Assembly (NCBI RefSeq): GCF_013386585.1 | Contig: NZ_JACARO010000094.1 | Location: 1-51,734 of the forward strand | Direction of reading: 5' to 3' | DNA length: 51,734 nucleotides | From: Pseudomonas sp. P7548 | GTDB lineage: Bacteria > Pseudomonadota > Gammaproteobacteria > Pseudomonadales > Pseudomonadaceae | In this document: positions 33,311 through 42,059 of the stretch, piece by piece | Layout of the letters: each line of letters begins with the position of its first letter | Position numbering within the stretch: position 1 is the stretch's first letter | Position numbers and translations under genes: made by a program | The notes under the pieces: model-generated | Told to the model about the DNA's origin: nothing | The model's input: the letters and a program-made list of their open reading frames with translations, nothing else | The model's database searches: none

Positions 33311-34672
33311 TCAAAGAGGTTTGCTGAGTGCTGCGCCGGTTGGCACGCCGCCGGGCGGCGTCAACACGGCAGAGGGCGAGGTCTTGGCAAAGAACACCAG
33401 GATCGCGGCGAGGATCGAAGTGCCCGCCAGCCCGTAGAGGCCGCCCTGGATCGAACCGGTGGTCTGTTCAAGAAAGCCGAACGTGGTCGGCGCAACAAAG
33501 CCGCCAAGGTTGCCGATGGAGTTGATCAGCGCGATCACGGCCGCGGCGATACGCACGTCCAGGTAGCCCTGGGGAATCGGCCAGAACAGGGACGAGGCCG
33601 ACTTGAAGCCGATGGCCGCAAAACAGATCGCCACAAAGGCAAAGATCGGCCCGCCCGTGGTGGACATGAACATGCCCGCTGCGGCAATCAACAGCGCGGC
33701 GGCGACCCAGGCCTGCTGGAACTTGAATTTGCCCGACAGCGACGCGAAGGCGTACATGGCGATGATCGAGATCAGCCACGGGATCGAGTTGAAGAAGCCC
33801 ACCTGCACGTCGCTGAGATCGCCCATCTTCTTGATGATGCTCGGCAGCCAGAACGTGGCGGCGTAAATCGTCAGTTGGATGCAGAAGTACAAGACGCAGA
33901 ACAGCAGGATCTGACGGTCTTTGAGCAGCTTGCCGAGGCTGGGTTTGACGGTGGTCAGGGCTTCACGCTCGCGCTGTTCCTGATCGATGGCGTCTACCAG
34001 GGCGTCCTGTTCTTCGCGGGTCAGCCATTTGGCGTCGTGGGGTTTGGAGTCGAGCCAGAACCACACGAAGAAGCCGAGCGCGACGGAGGCCAGGCCTTCG
34101 ATGGCGAACATCCACTGCCAGCCGTGGAAGCCAAAACCTTCGATCTGTAGCAGTGCCCCCGACAGCGGGCCGGAGATCAGCGAAGCAACGGCCGAGCCGC
34201 TGAGGAAGATCGCAATGGCTTTGCCACGCTCCACGCCGGGCAGCCAGCGGGTGAAGTAGTAGATCACGCCGGGGAAGAAGCCTGCTTCGGCGACGCCCAG
34301 CAGGAAGCGCAGGATGTAGAACTGGGTTTCGTTCTGGATGAACGCCATCAGCGTGGCGACGATGCCCCAGGTGAACATGATGCGAGTCAGCCAGATACGC
34401 GCGCCGACCTTTTGCAGCAGCATGTTGGAGGGCACTTCGAAGAGCGCGTAACCGATGAAGAACAGCCCGGCACCGAGGCCGTAGGCCGCCGCGCCGATGC
34501 CCAGATCATGCTCCATGTGCGTACGCACGAAGCCGATATTGACCCGGTCGATGTAGTTGAGGATGAACATGATCACGAACAGTGGGAGCACATGGCTCTT
34601 CACTTTGCTGACGGTGCGCGCGAGCACGGACTCTGTTTCTGGCGTGGCAGCTGCATGGTTTGAATTGTTCAC
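33311..34672 (-). CDS. gudP: D-glucarate/galactarate-type MFS transporter
   Basis: 453 residues from a GTG start at 34672, with GGGGGAG 9-10 bases upstream; no ATG lies nearby in frame. ACS-family motifs: LPLFVIMFILNYIDRVNIGF, FEVPSNMLLQKVGARIW, GVAEAGFFPGVIYYFTRWLP. Twelve helices with a central hydrophilic loop. Linkage to gudD supports uptake of aldarates by proton symport; the ACS family also includes tartrate carriers. It is divergent from the GntR gene at 35013. Confidence 0.88.
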   Translation of the reverse strand: MNNSNHAAATPETESVLARTVSKVKSHVLPLFVIMFILNYIDRVNIGFVRTHMEHDLGIGAAAYGLGAGLFFIGYALFEVPSNMLLQKVGARIWLTRIMFTWGIVATLMAFIQNETQFYILRFLLGVAEAGFFPGVIYYFTRWLPGVERGKAIAIFLSGSAVASLISGPLSGALLQIEGFGFHGWQWMFAIEGLASVALGFFVWFWLDSKPHDAKWLTREEQDALVDAIDQEQREREALTTVKPSLGKLLKDRQILLFCVLYFCIQLTIYAATFWLPSIIKKMGDLSDVQVGFFNSIPWLISIIAMYAFASLSGKFKFQQAWVAAALLIAAAGMFMSTTGGPIFAFVAICFAAIGFKSASSLFWPIPQGYLDVRIAAAVIALINSIGNLGGFVAPTTFGFLEQTTGSIQGGLYGLAGTSILAAILVFFAKTSPSAVLTPPGGVPTGAALSKPL

Positions 34673-34917
34673 AATTCAAAACTCCCCCTGATTATTTTTA
34701 TGCGGGTTTGCGTGTTTTGTTGATAGACATCATACAAGTGGTTTTCTTGAGTTCGCAATGCAGTGTGGTGTGAATTTGTTCTTATAAGGCCATGGTGGAA
34801 TCGAGTGATCTGGTTATTTGTCCCGTATTTATTGGGATTTTGTGGGGTTGTGCAAGCAGCCTTGAAGGAGGCGGGCTGCTGTGCGGTTGTCAACATGAAC
34901 TGCAGCTTTAATATTGG

Positions 34918-34928
34918 TTGTCATACAA
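34918..34928. promoter_or_regulatory. FadR-type operator candidate for the gud regulator
   Basis: TTGTCATACAA fits the TNGTNNNACNA pattern of FadR-subfamily GntR proteins on both strands. The half CATACAAGT recurs at 34731-34739 nearer gudP. Both lie in the 340-bp gap between gudP and the regulator, which otherwise shows no gene. Confidence 0.5.
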
Positions 34929-35012
34929 GTTGAGGGTTTTTTGCATCTGGCCAGCGTGGGCTCCGAGCAGGGTGTTAAGCTCCCACCAGCTCAGCCCCGT
35001 GGACCCGTCGCG

Positions 35013-35723
35013 ATGCCCATTGAAAGCCGAACCCTTGTCCGTAAGCGCTCCAACAACCTGGCCCAAGGCGTGGTCGACGCGCTGACCCAGCGCATCCTGC
35101 TCGGGCAGCTCAAGCCCGGTGAAAAACTGCCGTCGGAATCCACCATCGTCGGTGAACACGGCGTGAGCCGCACGGTGGTGCGCGAGGCGATTTCCAAGTT
35201 GCAGGCCTCGGGCCTGGTGGAGACGCGTCACGGCATCGGCACCTTCGTGCTGGCGCCAAGTGCCCAGCAGGGATTGCGCCTGCACGTGGACACCGTCGCC
35301 AGCGTGCGCAACATGCTGGAGTTGCGACTGGGGCTAGAGGTGCAGGCCGTGGCCTTGGCCGCGCAGCGCCGCAGTGATGAACAGCTCGCCCACATGCGCC
35401 AGGCGCTGGATGACTACCAGGCTTCGCTGGCCAATAACGACAGTTGCGTGGAGGAAGACAAGCGCTTCCACCAACTGATCGCCGAGGCCACGGGCAATAC
35501 CTTTTTTACCGAGATCATGCTGCACCTGGGCAATGCGATGATCCCGCGCACCCAGGTCAAGGGCGCCGAGCGCGGTGGCGCCGACTTCGCCAAGCTGGGG
35601 CAGTTGGCGAACTTGGAGCATGAAGCGATCTTCAATGCGATCAAGCGCCAGGACCCGGATGCCGCGCGGGCGGCGATGGTGTTGCACCTGACCAACAGCC
35701 GTGATCGATTTTCTGGAGAGTAA
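35013..35723 (+). CDS. GntR-family regulator, FadR/FCD subgroup
   Basis: 236 residues from ATG 35013; the frame upstream covers the operator region and is unlikely coding. Winged HTH at residues 12-78 (ILLGQLKPGEKLPSESTIVG, RTVVREAISKLQASGLVETR, HGIGTFV). FCD domain follows, with metal-binding residues in DKRFHQLIAEATGN and LEHEAIFNAI. Divergent from gudP-gudD, it is the expected aldarate-responsive repressor. A trmK-like gene starts 6 bp later on the same strand. Confidence 0.9.
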   Translation: MPIESRTLVRKRSNNLAQGVVDALTQRILLGQLKPGEKLPSESTIVGEHGVSRTVVREAISKLQASGLVETRHGIGTFVLAPSAQQGLRLHVDTVASVRNMLELRLGLEVQAVALAAQRRSDEQLAHMRQALDDYQASLANNDSCVEEDKRFHQLIAEATGNTFFTEIMLHLGNAMIPRTQVKGAERGGADFAKLGQLANLEHEAIFNAIKRQDPDAARAAMVLHLTNSRDRFSGE

Positions 35724-35729
35724 AACCCG

Positions 35730-36428
35730 TTGAACGAACACACTTTGTCCCAGCGCCTGGAGCGCGTGGCTGCCAATGTGCCCGCGGGCGCACGCCTGGC
35801 TGATATCGGCTCGGACCACGCTTACCTGCCGGTGGCGCTGATGCGTCGCGGCGCGATCACGGCAGCGGTGGCGGGGGAGGTGGCGGTGACGCCGTTCCAC
35901 GCAGCCCAACGAACCGTGCGCGACAACGGCCTGGAGGCGAACGTGACGGTGCGCCTGGCCGATGGGCTGGCGGCTATCGAGCCCCAGGACGGCATCACTG
36001 CGATCAGCCTGTGCGGCATGGGCGGCGAAACCATCCGCGACATCCTCGACGCTGGCCAGGCGCACCTCAATGGTCACGAACGCCTGATCCTGCAACCCAA
36101 TGGCGGCGAGCAGCCGTTGCGCCAGTGGCTGATGGAGCAGGGCTACCACATCCTGCGCGAAGAGTTGCTGCGGGAAAACCGCTTCTACTACGAAATCATC
36201 GTGGCTGAACGCGCCGAGCCTGTGACCTACACCGGCGAAGAACTGTACTTCGGCCCGCTGCAGATGCAGGCGCGCAGCCCGGTGTTCCTGGCCAAGTGGC
36301 AGCACCTGCTGCGCCAGAAAAAGAAAACCCTGGCCAGCTTTGAGCGCGCACGCCAGGCGGTGCCGGACGAGAAGCGGCAAGAAGTCGCCAGGCAGGCGCA
36401 GTGGATTGCGGCGTTGCTGGGGTTGTAA
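35730..36428 (+). CDS. TrmK-like tRNA (adenine-N1) methyltransferase
   Basis: 232 residues, from a TTG start at 35730 with GGAGAG upstream. SAM-binding LADIGSDHAYLPVALMRRG, then CGMGGETIRDILD, LILQPNGGEQPLRQWL and NRFYYEIIVAE match COG2384/TrmK, which methylates A22 of certain tRNAs in Gram-positives. Its role in Pseudomonas is not established. It is directly followed by the histidine leader; a tRNA-modifying gene beside a HisRS-like gene is suggestive but may be chance. Confidence 0.85.
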   Translation: MNEHTLSQRLERVAANVPAGARLADIGSDHAYLPVALMRRGAITAAVAGEVAVTPFHAAQRTVRDNGLEANVTVRLADGLAAIEPQDGITAISLCGMGGETIRDILDAGQAHLNGHERLILQPNGGEQPLRQWLMEQGYHILREELLRENRFYYEIIVAERAEPVTYTGEELYFGPLQMQARSPVFLAKWQHLLRQKKKTLASFERARQAVPDEKRQEVARQAQWIAALLGL

Positions 36429-36457
36429 CTTTTCCTACAAATGTGCCAGGATCGGGC

Positions 36458-36553
36458 ATGACTCAATTTCCTCAAAGCAACCGCCATCACCACCACGGAC
36501 CTTTCCCAAGGGGCCGCGGTTGCTTGCATTCACGGATTGATCAAACCTTCTGA
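36458..36553 (+). promoter_or_regulatory. Histidine leader peptide ORF (attenuator)
   Basis: A 31-codon ORF starting MTQFPQSNRHHHHGPFP, with four consecutive His codons (36485-36496) and an AGGA site upstream. AAGCAACCGC (36475-36484) and GCGGTTGCTT (36516-36525) pair over 10 bp with the His codons in the loop, as a pause hairpin would. An intrinsic terminator follows at 36574. This is the classic layout of translation-coupled histidine attenuation. Confidence 0.75.
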
Positions 36554-36573
36554 TCACTCAATGAACCCAACCC

Positions 36574-36600
36574 AAGGCGCCCCTCCCGGCGCCTTTTTTA
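36574..36600 (+). terminator. Attenuator terminator upstream of the HisRS-like gene
   Basis: AAGGCGCC (36574-36581) and GGCGCCTT (36588-36595) form an 8-bp stem around CCTCCC, running into TTTTTTA. It lies after the His-rich leader and 27 bp before the HisRS-like start. GGTTG (36518) and CAACC (36568) could form an alternative pairing. Confidence 0.8.
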
Positions 36601-36627
36601 TTGTCTGTAGAAATGGAGATTTACCCC

Positions 36628-37255
36628 ATGACCATGTTGCGCGGAACCCGAATCGTGACAGGAACAGAAGCGGCACTGATGCGAAAAATCGAGGGGCGCT
36701 TTCGGAGCTGGCTTCATCGAAGCGGGCGCTGAAGAAGTCATTGTGCCCGCGCTGTGGGGCCAGGACACGTTCATCGAAAAGACCGGTGGCAGTGAAATCA
36801 TCGGGCAGATGTGGGCCTTTGATGACAAGGCGGGCCGCAAGTGTTGCTTGATCCCCGAAGCCACGGCGCTGTTCCAGGAACGCACGGCCGAATTGCTCGG
36901 TGGTCGGGAAGAGGCGATGTTCTTTTATGTGGCGCGCTGTTATCGCTACGAGCGGCCGCAAGCCGGGCGTTATCGAGAATTCACCCAGCTGGGCCTGGAG
37001 ATTCTCAGCCCATTGCCCGCGTTGGCGTTGCAGCGCAGCCAGGCACTGTGCACCGGTTTTTTGGATTCGCTGGGGCTCGACTATGAGTTGAGCCTGGCGG
37101 TGAAGCGTGGGCTGAGTTACTACCTGGAGGGCAACGGTTTTGAAGTGCGTTGCCCTGCGCTGGGCGCGCAGCAACAGGTGGTCGGCGGCGGTGCGTACCG
37201 AGAAGGTGCCGGGTTTGGTATCGGGCTTGAGCGGTTGGTGCTCGCATTGAGCTGA
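36628..37255 (+). pseudogene. Minimal histidyl-tRNA-synthetase-like gene with a +1 frameshift
   Basis: ATG 36628 with a GGAG site opens MTMLRGTRIVTGTEAALMRK, IEGRF. At TTT (36700-36702) the frame is lost and stops at 36730, while the +1 frame continues as GAGFIEAGAEEVIVPALWGQ to 37255. The combined protein would be about 208 residues: class II motif 1 (EEVIVPALWGQDTFIEKTGG), motif 2 (RCYRYERPQAGRYREFTQLG), HisA-type KRGLSYYLEGNGFEV and motif 3 (GAGFGIGLERLVLAL). The HisRS insertion and anticodon-binding domains are absent, and HisZ (about 390 residues) is also longer. A real indel, a sequencing error or UUU-C slippage could explain the break. Control by the His leader is inferred. Confidence 0.7.
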
Positions 37256-37337
37256 TGCAACGGGCGCCTCCTGCTTGGGGGCGCCTGGCGGATATGTTCC
37301 AATGCCCGCCATTCTTCGTTCACCCAGGAACCCCGCC

Positions 37338-37631
37338 ATGGCAGATGCCACTGATCAAGCTTTCTATGACCGTGCTGATGCACATATCGAACTGTCGAAC
37401 GAGCAGCTCAAGACCTGCGAGAACCTTGGCGAAGTCAGCGCCTCGATGACGTTCGGCGCCACCCGCTTCAGCGCCTGGGCCAGCGCGCGCAACTTCAAGT
37501 CCGGCGCAGAAATGGCCGATGCGCGGGAGGCGATGCTCAAGTATTTCTGCGACCAGTACCGGATGATGCTGGAAGACAACCTGGATGATCACATCAACAA
37601 CTTCGAGCGGTACATGGGCAGCACCCGCTGA
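37338..37631 (+). CDS. DUF3144 family protein
   Basis: 97 residues from ATG 37338, preceded by AGGA. The pattern DQAFYDRADAHIELSNEQ, VSASMTFGATRFSAWASARN and YFCDQYRMMLEDNLDDHI matches DUF3144, a small all-helical family of unknown function common in proteobacteria. No signal peptide. Nothing in the neighbourhood suggests a role; a REPIN begins 29 bp after its stop. Confidence 0.85.
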   Translation: MADATDQAFYDRADAHIELSNEQLKTCENLGEVSASMTFGATRFSAWASARNFKSGAEMADAREAMLKYFCDQYRMMLEDNLDDHINNFERYMGSTR

Positions 37632-37659
37632 AACCCTCCCTGTGGGAACTTACACAACT

Positions 37660-37791
37660 TGTAGTGAGCGGGCTTGCCCCGCGCTGGGGGGCGAAGCCGC
37701 CCCAATCCGGGCGCTGCAGTGTTTCAAAAGACTCAGGCGCCAGGATTTGGATTGGAGTCGCCCCCGGCGCGGGGCAAGCCCGCTCACTACA
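37660..37791. repeat. REPIN (TGTAGTGAGCGGGCTT type)
   Basis: TGTAGTGAGCGGGCTTGCCC and the inverted GGGCAAGCCCGCTCACTACA flank a roughly 90-base centre containing GGCGAAGCCGCCCC. The following 37792-38079 stretch must carry the chemoreceptor promoter; I see no gene or clear motif in it. Confidence 0.9.
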
Positions 37792-38079
37792 GGTTGCGCT
37801 TGCATCCTGACCCACCTCGATCGCTGGAAAGCCGGCTCCTACCGTTGATCGGGGTGTTTATCCGTTACAGGTCTGCCCTCAGGGCTGAGTGCTTTTGCCC
37901 CATTTCGGGGCGTTGGCTGTGCACCTGTAGCGTGCAACCCCGCTGATCTCCTGCGTCTCAACCAACGGCCCGTATCTTGCTAGAGCCAAGCTAATCAATG
38001 ACATGGCATTTTGCTGCTAGTCATTTCAAGGCTTCGCCCCTCGGTGCACCGTGTGGGTTGTTTTAGGGAGTGGTCGGCC

Positions 38080-40137
38080 ATGCACAGTCTTTTGTCCCCC
38101 GGTATCCGCCTGCTCGGGCGCTTGGGTTTTGCGCGTAAGTTCCAGGTGCTGTTCTTCCTGTTCATGCTGCCCCTGGCCGGAAGCTTGTGGATGATCGGCC
38201 AGGACTACCGCGACAAGCTCGCGGTGATTTCCAGCGAGCAATCCGGCGTGCGCCAACTGTTGGCCCTGGACGCGCTGGACGCCCAGCTCACCGCCCAGCG
38301 CAACCTGGCCGCGCGCTGGAAAGCGGTGGACATCCTCCACGCGCCCACCCCAGCAGCCCAAGCGGCGATGGACAAGGTGGACGCCGGCAGCCCGATCATT
38401 CTGCAAAGCCTGCAAGCCCTGGGCGAGGCCCTCAAAGCGCAGAACGCCAGTGCTGACACGATGGCGCGCTTCGAAGCGTTGCAGGCCACGGTCAAGGGCA
38501 TGGACACCCAGTCCCTGCGCACCGTGGGCTGGTGGCCGGACGGCTATGACCGTTTCACCGCCGCCCTGACCGCCCTGCAAGCCCTGCGTGAACAGATCAC
38601 CCTCGACGCCGGTTTGATCCTCGACCCGTGGCTGGAAACCTACCTGCTGATGCAGATCTCCACCCAGCACACCCCCGACCTGATCGAGCGCATCGGCCGC
38701 ACGGCGAGTGTGGGTGAGTCGTCCATCGCTTCCGGCCAGTTCACCTTGCAAAGCCGCCTGCAGATGCGTGACCTGCGCGGGCGCATCGGCGATGCGCGGG
38801 ACCAGTTGGTCAAGGCCGCCGCCTCGCTCAAGGCCAAGCAATACCCAGGCCTGGAGCCATGGACAGCGCAATACGACAACAGCCTGCAACTGCTCGACAC
38901 CCAACTCAAGGCCCTGGATGAAGGCGTGTTCGGCGGTACCATCAAGCTCGACATGGCGACGTTCGATGGCAGTGTCGACAGCATGCTCGGTGCGCTGGGT
39001 GCGTTGCGTAGCCAGTCGCTCAGTTCGCTGGACGAACGCCTGGGTTATTACCGTGACCGCTCGCTCAAGCGTTTCATTCCGGTGGTGGCCACCTTCAGCC
39101 TGCTGGCCCTGGCGGCGCTGTACCTGTTCATGTGCCTGCAAGCGTCCATCCGCCGCAGCGCCAGCGGCATCACCACCCTGGCCGAGTCCCTGCGTGACGG
39201 CAACCTGTGCGTAGAAGTGGCGGTGGAAGGCCGCGACGAATTGGCGGCGATCAGCACGGCGCTCAACGTCGCGGTGGTGCAGTTACGCACCAGCCTGCTG
39301 GGGGTCAACCACGAGACACAGCAGTTGGGCAGCACTGTGCTCACCCTCAACACGCAGTCGGGCAGCACCCTCACCGAAGTCGAGGACCAGCAACAACAAA
39401 TCAGCCAGATCGCCGCAGCAGCCACGCAACTGGCTGCCACCTCCATGGGCGTCGCCAAAAGCTGCGAGCAGGCCTCGGGCAGCGCGCAACAGACCCGGCG
39501 CATTGCCGAAGACAGCAGCCGCGACAGCCAGCGCACCACGGCGAGCATCCAGCAACTGAACCAACGCCTGGGCGACACCGCCAACGCGCTGGAACAGGTC
39601 AGCCAGCAAGGCCAGCAGATTCAGTCGGTGGTCGACACCATTCGCGGCATCGCCGAACAGACCAACCTGCTGGCGCTCAACGCCGCCATCGAAGCCGCCC
39701 GCGCCGGTGAGCAGGGGCGTGGGTTTGCCGTGGTGGCCGATGAAGTGCGCAGCCTGTCGCAACGCACCCAGGCCTCCACCGCGCAGATCGCCGGCACGGT
39801 GGACAGCCTGCGCGCCACCGTGAGCCAGGCCGTCGCGTTGATGGGCGCTGCCTGTGAACAAGCGCTGACAGATGCCGAATCTGTCACCGGCCTGGGCACC
39901 CGCCTGGGCGAGATCGCCGGGGCGGTGCAGCACGTCACCGACACCCTGGCGCAGATCGCCACAGCGGTGGAGGAGCAGGCGGCGACGGCGGATGAAGTGA
40001 GCGGCAATATCCAGCAGGTGGATCAGGCGGCAGGGCGTTTGTTGGACGGTGCGCGCGCGGTGAACCGTGCGGCGGATACCTTGAGCAAGGGCAGCCAGGC
40101 GTTGAGTGATAACACGGCGCGGTTCCGCCTGGGTTGA
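38080..40137 (+). CDS. Methyl-accepting chemotaxis protein
   Basis: 685 residues from ATG 38080 with AGGGAG upstream. First membrane segment near residues 20-45 (FQVLFFLFMLPLAGSLWMIG), a long all-helical periplasmic domain (about 46-325), and a second segment near 328-348 (FIPVVATFSLLALAALYLFM). A HAMP-like region follows. The signalling hairpin contains the invariant EQTNLLALNAAIEAARAGEQ with GRGFAVVADEVRSLSQRT. The sensor domain is larger than a four-helix bundle and could be a double bundle (HBM-like). The ligand is unknown. No che genes are adjacent. Confidence 0.93.
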   Translation: MHSLLSPGIRLLGRLGFARKFQVLFFLFMLPLAGSLWMIGQDYRDKLAVISSEQSGVRQLLALDALDAQLTAQRNLAARWKAVDILHAPTPAAQAAMDKVDAGSPIILQSLQALGEALKAQNASADTMARFEALQATVKGMDTQSLRTVGWWPDGYDRFTAALTALQALREQITLDAGLILDPWLETYLLMQISTQHTPDLIERIGRTASVGESSIASGQFTLQSRLQMRDLRGRIGDARDQLVKAAASLKAKQYPGLEPWTAQYDNSLQLLDTQLKALDEGVFGGTIKLDMATFDGSVDSMLGALGALRSQSLSSLDERLGYYRDRSLKRFIPVVATFSLLALAALYLFMCLQASIRRSASGITTLAESLRDGNLCVEVAVEGRDELAAISTALNVAVVQLRTSLLGVNHETQQLGSTVLTLNTQSGSTLTEVEDQQQQISQIAAAATQLAATSMGVAKSCEQASGSAQQTRRIAEDSSRDSQRTTASIQQLNQRLGDTANALEQVSQQGQQIQSVVDTIRGIAEQTNLLALNAAIEAARAGEQGRGFAVVADEVRSLSQRTQASTAQIAGTVDSLRATVSQAVALMGAACEQALTDAESVTGLGTRLGEIAGAVQHVTDTLAQIATAVEEQAATADEVSGNIQQVDQAAGRLLDGARAVNRAADTLSKGSQALSDNTARFRLG

Positions 40138-40153
40138 GCTGACACAACTCACC

Positions 40154-40181
40154 CCTGTGGGAGGGGGCTTGCTCCCACAGG
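40154..40181. terminator. Palindrome after the chemoreceptor gene (REP-like)
   Basis: CCTGTGGGAG and CTCCCACAGG form a perfect 10-bp stem around GGGGCTTG, 16 bp past the stop. It resembles a single REP unit and may help end transcription. Confidence 0.6.
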
Positions 40182-40287
40182 ATGTTCTCAGGTGTTTTCA
40201 GGGGCCGGTCAGGTCTTCCACCTGAACCTTCGGCGCAGGCAGGGCTCACTTATCAGGTAGCCCGTTCCCTTGCCGAAAGGAATCCGC

Positions 40288-42021
40288 ATGCCTGCAACGA
40301 CCCTGCCGCATGGCCCCGTCACCCGCGAACTCAGTCTGCGTGCCGTTATCACTGGCAGCGTGCTCGGCATTCTGCTCACTCCCTCCAACGTGTACGCCGG
40401 CCTGAAGATCGGCTGGTCGTTCAACATGTCGATCATCGCCTTGCTGATCGGCTACGCGATTTTCCAGGGCTTGGCCAAGCGCTCCGGCGAGCATCTGCCG
40501 TGGACGTTGCACGAAAGCAACATCAACCAGACCGTGGCGTCGGCCGCCGCGTCGATCATCTCCGGTGGGCTGGTGGCGCCGATTCCGGCCTACACCTTGT
40601 TGACCGGCAACCAGCTGGACGCGCTGCCGATGATTGCCTGGGTCTTCTCGGTGAGTTTCCTGGGCATCTGGATCGCCTGGTACCTGCGCCCGTCGTTGCT
40701 CAATGACAAGGCGCTGAAATTTCCCGAAGGCATGGCCACCCTGGAAACCCTGCTGCACATCTACAACCACGGCCGTGAAGCCGCAACGCGCTTGAAAGTG
40801 TTGCTCAGTGCCGCGTTGCTGTCGGGGCTGGTCAAGTGGGTGGACACCTTTGTGTGGGCCTTCCCACGTTGGTCGCCCAGCGCCGCGTTGGAACGCCTGA
40901 CCTTTACCGCTGACCCGTCCCTGTTGCTGGTGGGCTTCGGCGGCATCATCGGCATTCGCGTGGGCCTGACCCTGCTGCTCGGCGCCTTGCTCGCCTGGGG
41001 TGGCCTCGCCCCCTGGCTATTGGCGCAGCACCTGGTGACCCTGCCGGCAGACAGCAGCGGCCCGCAATTCGCCGCGCTGGTGGAGTGGTTGCTGTGGCCG
41101 GGCGTGAGCCTGATGGTGTGTTCCACCCTGGCCTCGTTGACGATTCGCTTGTGGGCGTTGCATCGCTCGACGCGCGCCAGCGGCGCGGCCACCTGGACGC
41201 TGCCCAAGCCAGGGCCGGCCGCCGGCTTGGCGCTGTCGATCGTGTTGGTGGTGAGCCTGCAGGCGTTGCTGTTCGGCATCCACCTGGGCATGGCCTTGCT
41301 CACCATCCCCTTGGCAATCTGCCTCGCGGCTGTCGCCGCACGCGTGGTGGGCGCCACCGGCATTCCGCCGATTGGGGCGATTGGGCAACTGTCGCAACTG
41401 AGCTTTGGCATCGCCGCGCCGGGGCAGGTGCCGATCAACCTGATGAGCGCCAATACGGCTGGCGGTTCAGCCGGGCAGTGCACCGATTTGATGAATGATT
41501 TCAAGGTGGGCAAGGCCATTGGCGCCACGCCGCACAAGCAAGTGATCGCGCAGATCCTGGGGATTTTCATCGGCAGCATCGTCGGTGTGTTCGCCTACCT
41601 GGCGCTGATCCCTGACCCGTCCTCCATGTTGCTCACCGAGGAGTGGCCCGCACCGGCCGTCGCCACCTGGAAGGCCGTGGCGCAAACCCTCACCCATGGG
41701 CTGGATTCGTTGTCGACGAGTATCCGCTGGGCCATCGCCCTTGGCGGCTTGGTCGGCGTGCTGCTGGGCATTCTGGACAGCACCTTGCCCGCCCATCGTG
41801 CCCGTTATCTCCCGAGCGCCGCCGCGCTGGGCCTGGCCTTTGTGCTGCCGGCCTCGGTCTCGCTGATGATGGCCCTGGGCGCGATCCTCACCTGGCTGGT
41901 GAGCTGCCGCTGGCCGAGCCTCACCGAACGCTTTGCGATCACCGCGGCTGCGGGGTTGATTGCGGGGGAGAGCATCACCGGCGTGGGCGCGTCGTTGTGG
42001 TCGATGGTGGCGGTTGGGTGA
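40288..42021 (+). CDS. OPT-family oligopeptide transporter
   Basis: 577 residues from ATG 40288, with AAGGA upstream. Many membrane segments; the N-terminal region LTPSNVYAGLKIGWSFNMSI and NQTVASAAASIISGGLVAPI is typical of bacterial OPT proteins, and NLMSANTAGGSAGQCTDLMN, DFKVGKAIG is the conserved central motif. OPT proteins import peptides or metal-chelate complexes by proton symport. It stands alone between the chemoreceptor and a convergent DUF4442 gene. Confidence 0.9.
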   Translation: MPATTLPHGPVTRELSLRAVITGSVLGILLTPSNVYAGLKIGWSFNMSIIALLIGYAIFQGLAKRSGEHLPWTLHESNINQTVASAAASIISGGLVAPIPAYTLLTGNQLDALPMIAWVFSVSFLGIWIAWYLRPSLLNDKALKFPEGMATLETLLHIYNHGREAATRLKVLLSAALLSGLVKWVDTFVWAFPRWSPSAALERLTFTADPSLLLVGFGGIIGIRVGLTLLLGALLAWGGLAPWLLAQHLVTLPADSSGPQFAALVEWLLWPGVSLMVCSTLASLTIRLWALHRSTRASGAATWTLPKPGPAAGLALSIVLVVSLQALLFGIHLGMALLTIPLAICLAAVAARVVGATGIPPIGAIGQLSQLSFGIAAPGQVPINLMSANTAGGSAGQCTDLMNDFKVGKAIGATPHKQVIAQILGIFIGSIVGVFAYLALIPDPSSMLLTEEWPAPAVATWKAVAQTLTHGLDSLSTSIRWAIALGGLVGVLLGILDSTLPAHRARYLPSAAALGLAFVLPASVSLMMALGAILTWLVSCRWPSLTERFAITAAAGLIAGESITGVGASLWSMVAVG

Positions 42022-42025
42022 AGCG

Positions 42026-42047
42026 AGGCTCGGCCCAGGCCGAGCCT
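42026..42047. terminator. Hairpin between the convergent OPT and DUF4442 genes
   Basis: AGGCTCGGC and GCCGAGCCT pair over 9 bp around CCAG, immediately after the OPT stop. No T-run is present on either side, so it is a candidate bidirectional terminator only. Confidence 0.4.
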
Positions 42048-42059
42048 GCCGCCCGGGCC

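Noticed and set aside
37264..37283. GCGCC...GGCGC hairpin after the HisRS-like gene as a terminator
   Set aside because: Stem is short and interrupted and has no T-run.
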